A stretch of DNA of 64,000 bases from Haladaptatus salinisoli (GTDB lineage: Archaea > Halobacteriota > Halobacteria > Halobacteriales > Haladaptataceae). Below the pieces are notes generated by a model, which searched no databases, had not been told where the DNA came from, and was given only the letters and a program-made list of their open reading frames with translations. Shown here piece after piece: positions 7,792 to 16,475 of this stretch. Every line of letters begins with the position of its first letter. Position 1 is the first letter of the stretch. The stretch spans positions 494,660 to 558,659 of the forward strand of contig NZ_CP085329.1 in the NCBI RefSeq assembly GCF_020614375.1, read 5' to 3'. Made by a program: the position numbers and the translations under genes.

Positions 7792-9579
7792 ATGGTATAC
7801 CAAGGCATCTTGGGTCGTCGCGACTTCCTGAAGGCGACCGGAGCGGCGGGGGCAGCGATCACGCTACCGCTCGGCGGGACGGCCAGTGCTGTCGGCACGG
7901 AGGACGGTATCGACGATTCGTTCGACCTGAGTGAAAGCGGACCGACGGAGGCGCTGGTCGTGTTCACCTCGAACGACCAGGTCGACCGGTTGCGGCACCT
8001 CGACCTCGAAAGCGGCTACCACAAGTTCGAGGTGCTCCCCATCGGCTACGCGAAACTCACGAGCGATCAAATTCGCACCGTCGCGGGCTGGGCGGAGGTA
8101 CGATACGTCCAGAAGAACGTCGAACTGGAGTACTACAACGACGACGCCCGAGAGGCGACCAAGGCCGGGTCGGTTCAGTCGAATCTCGGATACACCGGCT
8201 CCAGCGTCCACTCGGTCGTTATCGACAGCGGCGTCGACGGCGATCACCCGGACCTCGAAGACGACCTCGTCGCTAACTGGAGATACGTCAACCCGCTCTC
8301 CAGCAGCGAGGACACAACGTGGAAGAACGTCGGGAGTCTGGACAGCGACGACAACGGGCACGGCACGCACTGCTCGGGTTCCATTACGGGGTCGGGCAAG
8401 GCGAGCGACGGGCAGTACAAGGGCATGGCACCGGACGCCGACCTCACCGTCTACTCGGCGGGACTAACCCTGCTCATCGTCAAACCCGTCGCCGCGTTCG
8501 ACCACCTGCTCGCGCGCCAGCAGGCGGGCGACGTCGATGTGCAAATCGTGAGTAACTCGTGGGGCGGCGGCGACGGTACCGACTTTAACCCGGACGACGC
8601 GGTCAACGTCGCCACGTGGGCGGCCTACAACGAGGGCATCCTCCCCGTCTTCGCGGCGAGCAACAGCGGGCCGAGTACGAACACGCTCAACCAGTACGCG
8701 ACCGCACCCCACGTCCTCGGCGTCGCGGCGACGAAAGACGACAAGACCGTCACCGACTTCTCCTCCCGCGGTCGCACGCCGAGCTACGACGGGCCGACCA
8801 ACTACGATCGCAAGAAAGCGCTGCGAAACCTCGAAGAGTACTACGCCGCCGACAAGACCGAAACCAAGGTCGATTCCGGGTCGTACTCGGGCACGGTGAC
8901 GGCCGCCGGCAGCGAGTACCACCGATGGGACGCCCCGAAGAAAGCGGGCTACGTGGACGCCAGCCTGTCGTGGACGCCGAGCGCCGAGGACGTCGACTTC
9001 TACCTTCACGAGGGGAGCACGGACGGCCCCGTCGTCGCGAGCGGCGCGACGCTGAGCGAACCCGAGGAACTGTCGGCCACCGTCGACGGCGGGACGACCT
9101 ACTACTTCGAAGTTCGACCGTTCGCGGACGTCGCGGCGGATTACACCGTCGATTTCACGGCCTACGAGGGAATCGAACGCGACGTGACGCCGACAGGAAT
9201 CTACCGCCCCGGCGTCGCCGCCCCGGGTAACTACGTGATGAGCACGCTCGCACCGGAAGACCCGCTGCAAGCCTACGCCGCCGGCACCGAACACCAGGAC
9301 ACGGAGGAGTACTACGGCGCGATCAGCGGTACCTCGATGTCCTGTCCGGTTACGGCCGGCGTCGCTACCCTCGTCGTCGACGCATACCGGCAGAACTTCG
9401 ACGAATCTCCCGACCCCATCGACGTGCTGAACACCATCGAAACGGAGGCCGAGGACGTCCACGACAGCTACGCGCCGTGGAACGTCGGCGCGGGCTTCGT
9501 CGACGCCTTCGACGCCGTGAAGCGGGCCGAGTCGGGCGATTGGGCCACGTTCGGCACCGTGAAGCTAGCCGATTACTGA
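7792..9579 (+). CDS. Tat-exported subtilisin-like serine protease (halolysin type) with inserted domain
   Basis: An extracellular S8-family protease of 595 residues. A twin-arginine signal (GRRDFLKATGAAGAA, residues 8-22) is followed by an I9-like propeptide (about 45-115). The catalytic triad is visible: Asp in VVIDSGVDG near 141, His in NGHGTHC near 187, and Ser in SGTSMSCP near 513, with the oxyanion Asn in AASNSGP near 300. Between the FSSRGR segment and the IYRPGVAAPG segment an extra domain of about 100 residues (roughly 355-460) of beta-sandwich type is inserted, resembling the bacterial pre-peptidase C-terminal (PPC) domain (YYFEVRPFADV near its end). Usual halolysins carry their extra domain at the C-terminus instead. 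An AT-rich promoter region precedes the ATG. The next gene, also Tat-exported, follows 57 nt downstream. Confidence 0.9.
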   Translation: MVYQGILGRRDFLKATGAAGAAITLPLGGTASAVGTEDGIDDSFDLSESGPTEALVVFTSNDQVDRLRHLDLESGYHKFEVLPIGYAKLTSDQIRTVAGWAEVRYVQKNVELEYYNDDAREATKAGSVQSNLGYTGSSVHSVVIDSGVDGDHPDLEDDLVANWRYVNPLSSSEDTTWKNVGSLDSDDNGHGTHCSGSITGSGKASDGQYKGMAPDADLTVYSAGLTLLIVKPVAAFDHLLARQQAGDVDVQIVSNSWGGGDGTDFNPDDAVNVATWAAYNEGILPVFAASNSGPSTNTLNQYATAPHVLGVAATKDDKTVTDFSSRGRTPSYDGPTNYDRKKALRNLEEYYAADKTETKVDSGSYSGTVTAAGSEYHRWDAPKKAGYVDASLSWTPSAEDVDFYLHEGSTDGPVVASGATLSEPEELSATVDGGTTYYFEVRPFADVAADYTVDFTAYEGIERDVTPTGIYRPGVAAPGNYVMSTLAPEDPLQAYAAGTEHQDTEEYYGAISGTSMSCPVTAGVATLVVDAYRQNFDESPDPIDVLNTIETEAEDVHDSYAPWNVGAGFVDAFDAVKRAESGDWATFGTVKLADY

Positions 9580-9636
9580 GCCCAGCAACGTTCCTTCGAA
9601 TCGGACTACGAGCGCACGACACCACGTTACGAACCC

Positions 9637-11238
9637 ATGACCAACGACCGCACCACACTGACGGACGCGACGAGACGCACAGTGCTCAAGACGCTAGGTG
9701 GCGGTGCTGCGCTCACTGTTGCGCCGACCGCGAGCGCCCACGAGTTCAACGGCGACTCCGCCGGCGACGGCACCTCGTCGAGTCACGACCATACGGACGC
9801 TAGCCTTCACGGCTCGTCGAGCAACGTCGAACTGTTGGACTACCACAGCCTCGGAAGGCGTGGACCGTCGAGCGCCAACTCGGCCGACGATCCCCACTTC
9901 GGCGGCATCTCCGAGATGCGCGTTATCGGCGACTACGCGTACGTCTGCTTTTTCTCCTCGAAAGATCCGACCAACAACCGGGGAATGGGCGTCGTCGACA
10001 TCTCGGAGTTCAACGCCGCGGACAACGCGAGCGACCTTCGAGACGCCGAGATGAACTTCGTTGCGTTCGTCCGCAACGACAACGACGCGGCGGCGGTGAT
10101 GGATCTCAAAACGAGCGCCGACGGCGACTACGTGTTCTACACGAAACAGCCCGTTTCGGCGCTGTTCGACGACCCGGATCCGACGCCGAGCACCGAGGAG
10201 GACTCGACCGGGCCGTTAGCGGGGGCCATCACGGCCGTCGACGTGACCGATCCGGAGAATCCGACGATCGTCGGTACCTTCGCCCACGACACCGGCTTCC
10301 ACAACTGCTGGCACCACGAAGTCGGCGGCACCGACTACGTCTTCGCCATCAAGGACATCGAATTGGACGGCACCTCCGGGGTGTACGTCTTCGAGTTCGA
10401 CCGGACGACGGGTCTCCTCGAACTGGTCAACACGTGGAACCAGGAGGGGAACTTCGCGGACGGGAACGTCACCGGCGGCGACAGGTACATCCACGACATC
10501 GTCGTCCAAGACGACCCTCGCCTGGAGAAACCCGTGGGCTACCTCTCGTACTGGAACGCCGGCGTGTACGCGCTCGACCTCTCGAATCCGAGGAACATCT
10601 CCGTGCTCGGCCACTTCACGATGTCGAACGCCCACTACGCCGAACCCGCGCCGACCTACTTCGACGGCAAGCGGGTGCTCGTCGCCGGCCACGAGTACCC
10701 GAGCGATAAGAACGGCCACTCCGGGCAGGTGAAACTCCTCGACGCCGACGGCCTCGACGACGGGTACGCGAAGGGCGAGGATAATATCGTCGAACTCGAC
10801 CATTGGGAGTGGCGCGACGACGCGTCCTACGACGGCACCTACACCTTCAGCCCTCACAACTTCACAGTCACTGCCGGAAAGTGGGTTCACGTCGGTCACT
10901 ACCACGGCGGGACGCGCTTCCTGCGCATCGACGCCGACGATTGGTCGCTCACCGAGAAGGGCTACTTCCAAGCCGCCAAAGACGTTCCGGAGGAGTCGAA
11001 GGTGGTCGGGTTGAACCACGCCGCACCGTTCACCTGGACGGCCGTGACCCAGAACGGCGTCACCTACGCCGCAGACATCAACACCGGCGTCTACGCCCTT
11101 CGGTACAAACCCGACAGAAACGTCGCGCGTGCGAGCGTGGGCGCGGCGGGTATCGTCGGCTCCGTCGGGCTGTTTAGGTTGGCGCGGCGGTACAGCGACG
11201 ACCTTCGGATGGCGCTCGATGGGCTGTTCAGCACGTAG
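9637..11238 (+). CDS. Tat-exported LVIVD-repeat beta-propeller protein with C-terminal membrane anchor
   Basis: A 533-residue cell-surface protein of unknown biochemical role. A Tat signal (ATRRTVLKTLGGGAAL, about residues 10-25) precedes a low-complexity His/Ser/Asp linker (HEFNGDSAG to about 65). The body carries repeated propeller blades with LVIVD-like strands such as MGVVDISE, AITAVDVTD, VYALDLSNP and a repeated VAGHEYP/VGHYHGG pattern. Near the C-terminus a hydrophobic stretch (ASVGAAGIVGSVGLF, about 500-515) followed by Arg-rich residues looks like a tail anchor, so the propeller would sit outside the membrane. It lies directly behind the secreted protease on the same strand, and joint expression at the cell surface is likely. 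No enzymatic motif was found. Confidence 0.75.
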   Translation: MTNDRTTLTDATRRTVLKTLGGGAALTVAPTASAHEFNGDSAGDGTSSSHDHTDASLHGSSSNVELLDYHSLGRRGPSSANSADDPHFGGISEMRVIGDYAYVCFFSSKDPTNNRGMGVVDISEFNAADNASDLRDAEMNFVAFVRNDNDAAAVMDLKTSADGDYVFYTKQPVSALFDDPDPTPSTEEDSTGPLAGAITAVDVTDPENPTIVGTFAHDTGFHNCWHHEVGGTDYVFAIKDIELDGTSGVYVFEFDRTTGLLELVNTWNQEGNFADGNVTGGDRYIHDIVVQDDPRLEKPVGYLSYWNAGVYALDLSNPRNISVLGHFTMSNAHYAEPAPTYFDGKRVLVAGHEYPSDKNGHSGQVKLLDADGLDDGYAKGEDNIVELDHWEWRDDASYDGTYTFSPHNFTVTAGKWVHVGHYHGGTRFLRIDADDWSLTEKGYFQAAKDVPEESKVVGLNHAAPFTWTAVTQNGVTYAADINTGVYALRYKPDRNVARASVGAAGIVGSVGLFRLARRYSDDLRMALDGLFST

Positions 11239-11249
11239 GAATCGACAGT

Positions 11250-13541
11250 CTAGACGACCGAGAGACTCTCGGTTACCTCGCCGACGGCGAACCAGTACTC
11301 GCCCGTATCGACGACCAGTTCACCGCGGGCGAAGACGTCGCCGAGCACGGTCGCGAGCGGAAGGATCGAAGCTCGGATATCGACACGCTCGGTTTCGCCC
11401 GGTTCGAGGGCGACGCGGTCGAAGCCGACGACGACTTTCCGCGGGTAGAGCACCTGCCCGTGGTCGCGCCCGCCGTACACCGGGATGACCGTCTCGCCCG
11501 CTCTGTCACCGGTGTTGCGAACCGAGACCGACACGGTTAGCTCGTCCGTCGCGGCGCGTTGCGGAAGCTTCTTCGGACTGATTCTCATATCCGCATACTC
11601 GAAGTCGGTGTAGCTGAGGCCGTGACCGAACGGGAAGAGCGGCGTCTGATCCGACTCGGGTGGTCGATTATCGCCGGCCTCGTTGAACTGGTCCGGCGGG
11701 TAGTTGTTGTGGAGGTTGAGCAGTTGACCGGTTCCCGTCGGCCACGTGAACGGGAGCCGACCGCTCGGGTTGTTGTCGCCGAACAGGGTCGCGGCGACCG
11801 CCGGCCCGGCCGCGGTTCCCGGAAGATAGGCCATCACGGACGCCGACAGGTGGTCGAACACCGTCGTTCCCCGGGGGCGACCGGCCACGAGGACGCCCAC
11901 GGTGGGCGTCCCGGTGTTCGCGGCCGTCTCGACGAGTCGCCGTTGGGCGGTCGGGAGTTCGAGCGTGTCCGTGTCACCCTTCTCCTCGGCGTACGGCCCC
12001 TCGCCGAGGACGGCGACGACCACGTCGGCGGACTCGGCCGCCGTCCGAACCTCCTCTTCGTTCGTGAACTCTCGCAGGCCGGTGGGAACGTGCGTGACGG
12101 TCGTCGAGGCGGGCGCCGCGTCGGAGATTCCTTCGAGGACGGTAACCGCCGGCGGCTTCGTGTCACCGACTCCCTGCCATCCGAGCGTCCACCCTCCCAT
12201 CTGATTCGCCACGCTGTCGGCGCTCGGACCGGTGACGAGAATCGAGCCGACGTCGGAACCGAGCGGGAGCGTGCCGTCGTTGGTGAGGAGGGTCATCGAT
12301 TCCGTCGCGACCTCCCGGGCGAGTTCGCGGCCCTCGGAAACCACCTCGTCCACTTCGGAGGGTGCGGCGTACGGATCTTCGAACAGGCCGACGTGCTCCT
12401 TGAACGCGAGGATGTTCGTGACCGCTTCGTCGATTCGCTCCGTCGTGACGCTCCCCTCGTCGACGAGTTCGATGAGTCGGCGCTGGTAACCCTCCGCGGT
12501 GTCGCCCTCGATACCCGCGGCCGGCACCATGTACATGTCCACGCCGGCGTTGATTCCCAGGCGGGTCGCCTCCTTGAGGTTCTCGGCGTAGCCGTGAACC
12601 TTGATCATCCGGTAGAAGTCGTGCCAATCGGAGACCACCATCCCGTCGAAGCCGAGTCGATCGCGGAGAATGTCCGTGAGAAGTTCTTTCGAAGCGTGCG
12701 CGGGAACGCCGTTCAGCGATCCGCTGTTGACCATCGCCGTCTCCGCCCCGGCGGTGAAACCCGCGGAGAAGGGCGGGAGGATGGTGCTCGCGAAGGTTCG
12801 GTACGGCAGCAGCGCGGCGGTGCGGTCGTTCCCGTTCGCCGGTTCCGAGTACCCCGCGAAGTGTTTGACGGTGGCCCCGGTGCGCTTGTAGCCGTTCGTC
12901 TTCTCCTCGTACCCTCGAACTTTCGCGGCGACCAACTGGGACGCGAGAAACGGATCCTCGCTGAAGCCTTCGTAGAACCGCCCCCAGCGCGGGTCGCGCT
13001 GGAGGTCGGCGACGGGCGAGAAATTCCAGTGCGTTCCGGTAACGCGCATCGTTCGACTCGTTATCGACGCCATCTCCGTGGCGGCGTCCGGATTCCACGT
13101 CGCGCCGACTCCGTGGTTGTGCGGAAAGATAGTCGCCCCTTCGAGGTTGTTGTTGCCGTGAACCGAGTCGATGCCGTAAACGAACGGGACTCCGAGTCGC
13201 GTTTCCTCGACCATCGCCTTCTGTAGTTCGTTACTGGTCCGGGCGACCTCGTTCGGATTCTTCGAGGTCAGATACATGAGCGACCCCGGCTTGTACTTGC
13301 GAAGCACCTCGGCCGCCCTTTCGGTCGGCACCTCGTAGGCCGCCATCTGCGTCATCTGTCCGACCTTCTCCTCGAGCGTCATCTCGTCGACGAACCGCGT
13401 CACGCGGTCGCTCGGCGTCGGGCGGGCGGTGGCGACCGCAGATTCGCTGAGGTAGCCGGCGAGCGCCGCTGCCAACGCGATTCCGCCGGACGTTTCCATG
13501 AACCGTCGTCGAGACGTACCGTCTGTGGTATTCTTTCGCAT
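11250..13541 (-). CDS. Tat-exported glycoside hydrolase family 3 beta-glucosidase (BglX-like)
   Basis: A 763-residue secreted exo-glycosidase. The N-terminus has a twin-arginine signal (TSRRRFMETSGG, residues 9-20). The GH3 N-domain includes GIDSVHGNNN near 120, and the nucleophile region GFDGMVVSDWHDF near residues 300-312, where Asp is the catalytic nucleophile. The GH3 C-terminal sandwich follows (VLVAGRPRG, LPFTWP), and a fibronectin type III-like domain at the end (VSVSVRNTGDRAGETVIPVY). The architecture matches periplasmic BglX-type beta-glucosidases acting on beta-gluco-oligosaccharides. It is convergent with the LVIVD protein gene, with only 11 nt between the stops. The upstream 13565-13610 interval is very AT-rich and probably holds the promoter. 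Confidence 0.88.
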   Translation of the reverse strand: MRKNTTDGTSRRRFMETSGGIALAAALAGYLSESAVATARPTPSDRVTRFVDEMTLEEKVGQMTQMAAYEVPTERAAEVLRKYKPGSLMYLTSKNPNEVARTSNELQKAMVEETRLGVPFVYGIDSVHGNNNLEGATIFPHNHGVGATWNPDAATEMASITSRTMRVTGTHWNFSPVADLQRDPRWGRFYEGFSEDPFLASQLVAAKVRGYEEKTNGYKRTGATVKHFAGYSEPANGNDRTAALLPYRTFASTILPPFSAGFTAGAETAMVNSGSLNGVPAHASKELLTDILRDRLGFDGMVVSDWHDFYRMIKVHGYAENLKEATRLGINAGVDMYMVPAAGIEGDTAEGYQRRLIELVDEGSVTTERIDEAVTNILAFKEHVGLFEDPYAAPSEVDEVVSEGRELAREVATESMTLLTNDGTLPLGSDVGSILVTGPSADSVANQMGGWTLGWQGVGDTKPPAVTVLEGISDAAPASTTVTHVPTGLREFTNEEEVRTAAESADVVVAVLGEGPYAEEKGDTDTLELPTAQRRLVETAANTGTPTVGVLVAGRPRGTTVFDHLSASVMAYLPGTAAGPAVAATLFGDNNPSGRLPFTWPTGTGQLLNLHNNYPPDQFNEAGDNRPPESDQTPLFPFGHGLSYTDFEYADMRISPKKLPQRAATDELTVSVSVRNTGDRAGETVIPVYGGRDHGQVLYPRKVVVGFDRVALEPGETERVDIRASILPLATVLGDVFARGELVVDTGEYWFAVGEVTESLSVV

Positions 13542-13783
13542 GACATCAAAAGTGGAGAAAGACGGGTAATCAATTTTTTGTACGCTATCTAAATTTTATA
13601 TTCTATAAGCGTGTTAATACGGACAGAATCGGGGGAGAGACCGCCGAATTCCGCGTTCCGGTGACGGCATCGTCGTACAGCCGATCCTCCGGATGCGGTG
13701 GCTCGATGCCGACGGCCGCGCCCTCCACGGTGTATTCGCTTTCACCCCGCCGGTTTTTCACGCCCCGATGCGTGAGGGAAACC

Positions 13784-14767
13784 ATGCCAACCGACCTGCT
13801 GTTGCCGCACGTGACGAACCTCGACCAGACCGAACTCGGCGTCCGCGCCGAGTCGCTCGGCTACGATGGCATCTGGCTCGGCGAACTCTGGGGGACGAGC
13901 TCCGTCGTCCGGCTCACCGACATCGCCGCTCGCACCGACACCGTCGAACTCGGCACGGCGATTCTCAACGTCTTCTCGCGGACCCCGGCCGTGTTGGCGA
14001 TGACCGCCGCCACGCTCGACCGGGTCTCGGACGGTCGGTTCCGGCTCGGCGTCGGGACGTCGACGAAGAAGGCAGTCGAGGACCTCCACGGCGCGGACTG
14101 GAACGACCCCAATCCGGTTCGGCGGGCCCACGAGACGATCGAGCTGATTGCGGCGTTCCTCGGCGACGAGGGGCGCGTCGAGTACGAGGGGGAGGTTTTC
14201 GACGTTCGGGACTTCCCGTCGCTGGACGCCGACGTCCCCGTCTACCACGCGGCGCTCGGAAAAGCGAACCGGCGCGTCGTCGCTCGGCTGTGCGACGGCT
14301 GGATTCCCCACAACGTTCCGTTTCCGGATCTCGAAGAGAACTTCGCGTACATCGCCGACCGAGCGGAGGAAGCGGGCCGCGACACCGCCATCGACGTCGC
14401 GCCGTACGTCCCCGCGGCCGTCAGCGACGACCCCGAGGCGGCCAGAGACGCCATCCGAGGCCACGTCGCCTACTACGTCGGCAACGGACGAGGCTACGAG
14501 CGGGCGGTCGCCCAGCGGTTCCCGAACGAGGCCGCGGCCGTCGCCGAGGCGTGGCGGGGCGGCGACCGTGCGACCGCCGCCGAGAGCGTCACCGACGAAA
14601 TGGTCGAGGCGCTCGGGGTCGCGGGGACGCCCGAGCGAGCCCGCGAGCAGTTCCGAGCAATCGCAGATATCGACTGCGTCACCCGTCCGATGGTGACCAT
14701 CCCGAGCAACGCCGACGACGAGATGACCGAGCGAACCATCGAAGAGATGGCACCGTCCGGCGAGTGA
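13784..14767 (+). CDS. LLM-class (luciferase-like) F420/flavin-dependent oxidoreductase
   Basis: A 327-residue TIM-barrel protein of the bacterial luciferase-like superfamily, whose archaeal members often use coenzyme F420. The start MPTDLLLPHV at 13784 matches the family N-terminus, and the upstream in-frame codons lack conserved features. Recognisable elements include GYDGIWLGELWG near residue 25, VELGTAILNVFSRTP near 55, and DGRFRLGVGTS near 84. It resembles the haloarchaeal F420-dependent oxidoreductase group often named after NP1902A, but the substrate is unknown. No operon partners are seen; the GH3 gene is divergent. Confidence 0.75.
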   Translation: MPTDLLLPHVTNLDQTELGVRAESLGYDGIWLGELWGTSSVVRLTDIAARTDTVELGTAILNVFSRTPAVLAMTAATLDRVSDGRFRLGVGTSTKKAVEDLHGADWNDPNPVRRAHETIELIAAFLGDEGRVEYEGEVFDVRDFPSLDADVPVYHAALGKANRRVVARLCDGWIPHNVPFPDLEENFAYIADRAEEAGRDTAIDVAPYVPAAVSDDPEAARDAIRGHVAYYVGNGRGYERAVAQRFPNEAAAVAEAWRGGDRATAAESVTDEMVEALGVAGTPERAREQFRAIADIDCVTRPMVTIPSNADDEMTERTIEEMAPSGE

Positions 14768-15146
14768 TCACCGCGGGTTCGTCGACCGACGGCGGTTCCC
14801 GAGAATGTCGGAGGAAGCGACGACTCGCAGTCGGACGGGACCGAGCGCCCCGACGCGGCCGACCCTGATAGTAACACTCGACAGTTGTACGAGGCAGTAT
14901 GACTGGTCGTACTGACCGAGAATATTACCGGCTCGTACGTCGGAACCTTCGTCGGGGCGTCATCCGAGTACGAGGCCCACGATGACTCTCCGTCGGGAGA
15001 GCGACCGTCTCGAAACGACGTTAGAGAACCGCTGATGCGGCCGTCGGACGCGACGCGCTCGGTGGGGAGCAGCGGTAGCCACTCCCGAACGAGGTCGATA
15101 GGGTATAGTATAAGAGGAGTGAACGGGTAGTGAATAGACAGCTTCT
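14768..15146 (+). other. 379-nt intergenic region, no gene recognised
   Basis: It contains no convincing coding sequence. A 28-codon frame starting at ATG 14899 (MTGRTDREYYRLVRRN...) is basic and has no homologue that I recognise. The last 40 nt (TATAGTATAAGAGG near 15106-15119) are probably the promoter of the binding-protein gene at 15147. Confidence 0.4.
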
Positions 15147-16457
15147 ATGCATTCGCGTCGTGCGTACCTCAAGTCGATGGCGGCTGCCGGCGTCGGGGGG
15201 ATCGGTGGGCTCGCGGGTTGTGCGACTTGGCAAGAGCGGGACCGAACGACGACCGAGGGGCCGAAAACGGAAGAGGAATCCGAGTCGCTCGAGATTCAGC
15301 ACTCGTGGACCGCCGCCATCGAAAAGGACGCGAGCAAGGCGCTCTTCGACGGCTTTCGAAGTTTCTACCCGGAAACGGATATCGACGAGCGAACGGTCGC
15401 CGGTCGGGCCGGCGGCGATCTACAAACGACGATCAGAAAGCGAATCATCGAGGACAATCCGCCCAGTTCGTGGCAGGCGTGGGGCGGAAAGAACCTGCAA
15501 ACGTACGTCGAGGCGGGGGCGCTCGCGACCCTCGACGACGGCTTCTGGGCGGGCGAGACGGAGTGGAACTCCTTTTCGACGGTTTCGAAGCGGCTGTCGA
15601 GGGTCGACGGGTCGTTCGTCGCCGTCCCGTTGAGTATCCACCGACTCAACAACCTCTTTTACAACGTCGAGATTCTGGAGGACGTCGGTATCGACCCCGA
15701 CGCGATAGACGGACCGCGGACGCTCCTGAACGAGGTGAAGACCGTCGAGGAGGAGAGCGATGCGGAGGGACTGGTACACGCGACGAAACACGTCTGGCCG
15801 ACCATCGAGTTGTGGGAGTCGATGTTGGTGGCCGAACACGGGGTGGCCGCCCACCGGTCCATCGCGAACGGGAACGTGCGGTCGAGGGAACGCGCGGTGA
15901 GGAACGCGCTCGACCTGGTCGGTCGGTATCGCGAACTCTCGCCGCAAGCGCTCGCGCCGGTCGACTGGCACAACGCGGCGGACCGCTTCCGGAACGGGAA
16001 CGTCGCGTTTTTCCACCAGGGCGACTGGGCCGCGGCGGAGTTCGTAAACGACGACGAGTTCGCGTTCGGAACGGACTGGGACTGCGTGGAGTTTCCGGGG
16101 ACGGAAGATCAGTATCTCCTGGGTATGGAGTCCTTCCCGTTTCCGAAGAACAACCCGTCGTCCGAAACGACCGCTCGATTCTTGCGGTACGTCGGGTCGG
16201 CCGAGGCGCAACGGAACTTCGCGCAGAAGCGGGGCGCTATTCCGCCGAGAAAGGACGTACCGAAGGCGGCGTTCGCTCCGTTCTTCCGTCGTCAGATGAG
16301 CCAGTTTCGGCGCGTGAAAACGCAACTTCCGTCCATCGCCCACGGACTGGCTATCGCCCCCGAACCGCGAACCAAACTGACGAACGCGATGAAGGAGTTC
16401 ACGTCGACGTGGGACGTCGACCAAGCGGTCGGAAAGATAGTACGGGTGTTCGACTGA
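15147..16457 (+). CDS. Tat lipoprotein, extracellular solute-binding protein family 1 (orphan)
   Basis: A 436-residue substrate-binding protein of the carbohydrate ABC importer type. A twin-arginine signal (SRRAYLKSMAAAG) ends in the lipobox LAGC, with the lipid-attachment Cys at residue 25, so it is anchored on the outside of the membrane. Family-1 binding protein features include SWQAWGGKNLQTYVEAGAL near 110 and GNVAFFHQGDWAAAEF near 290, close to the glucose/mannose-type proteins where a Trp-rich cleft binds sugar. No permease or ATPase gene flanks it, so it must share a transporter encoded elsewhere or act as a sensor. Confidence 0.82.
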   Translation: MHSRRAYLKSMAAAGVGGIGGLAGCATWQERDRTTTEGPKTEEESESLEIQHSWTAAIEKDASKALFDGFRSFYPETDIDERTVAGRAGGDLQTTIRKRIIEDNPPSSWQAWGGKNLQTYVEAGALATLDDGFWAGETEWNSFSTVSKRLSRVDGSFVAVPLSIHRLNNLFYNVEILEDVGIDPDAIDGPRTLLNEVKTVEEESDAEGLVHATKHVWPTIELWESMLVAEHGVAAHRSIANGNVRSRERAVRNALDLVGRYRELSPQALAPVDWHNAADRFRNGNVAFFHQGDWAAAEFVNDDEFAFGTDWDCVEFPGTEDQYLLGMESFPFPKNNPSSETTARFLRYVGSAEAQRNFAQKRGAIPPRKDVPKAAFAPFFRRQMSQFRRVKTQLPSIAHGLAIAPEPRTKLTNAMKEFTSTWDVDQAVGKIVRVFD

Positions 16458-16475
16458 CCGGCGGCGGGGTTCGTC

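Noticed and set aside
14899..14985. A 28-codon frame (MTGRTDREYYRLVRRN...) in the gap before the binding-protein gene
   Set aside because: Very short, basic, and no partner, ribosome site or recognised family. Kept only as a remark in the gap entry.
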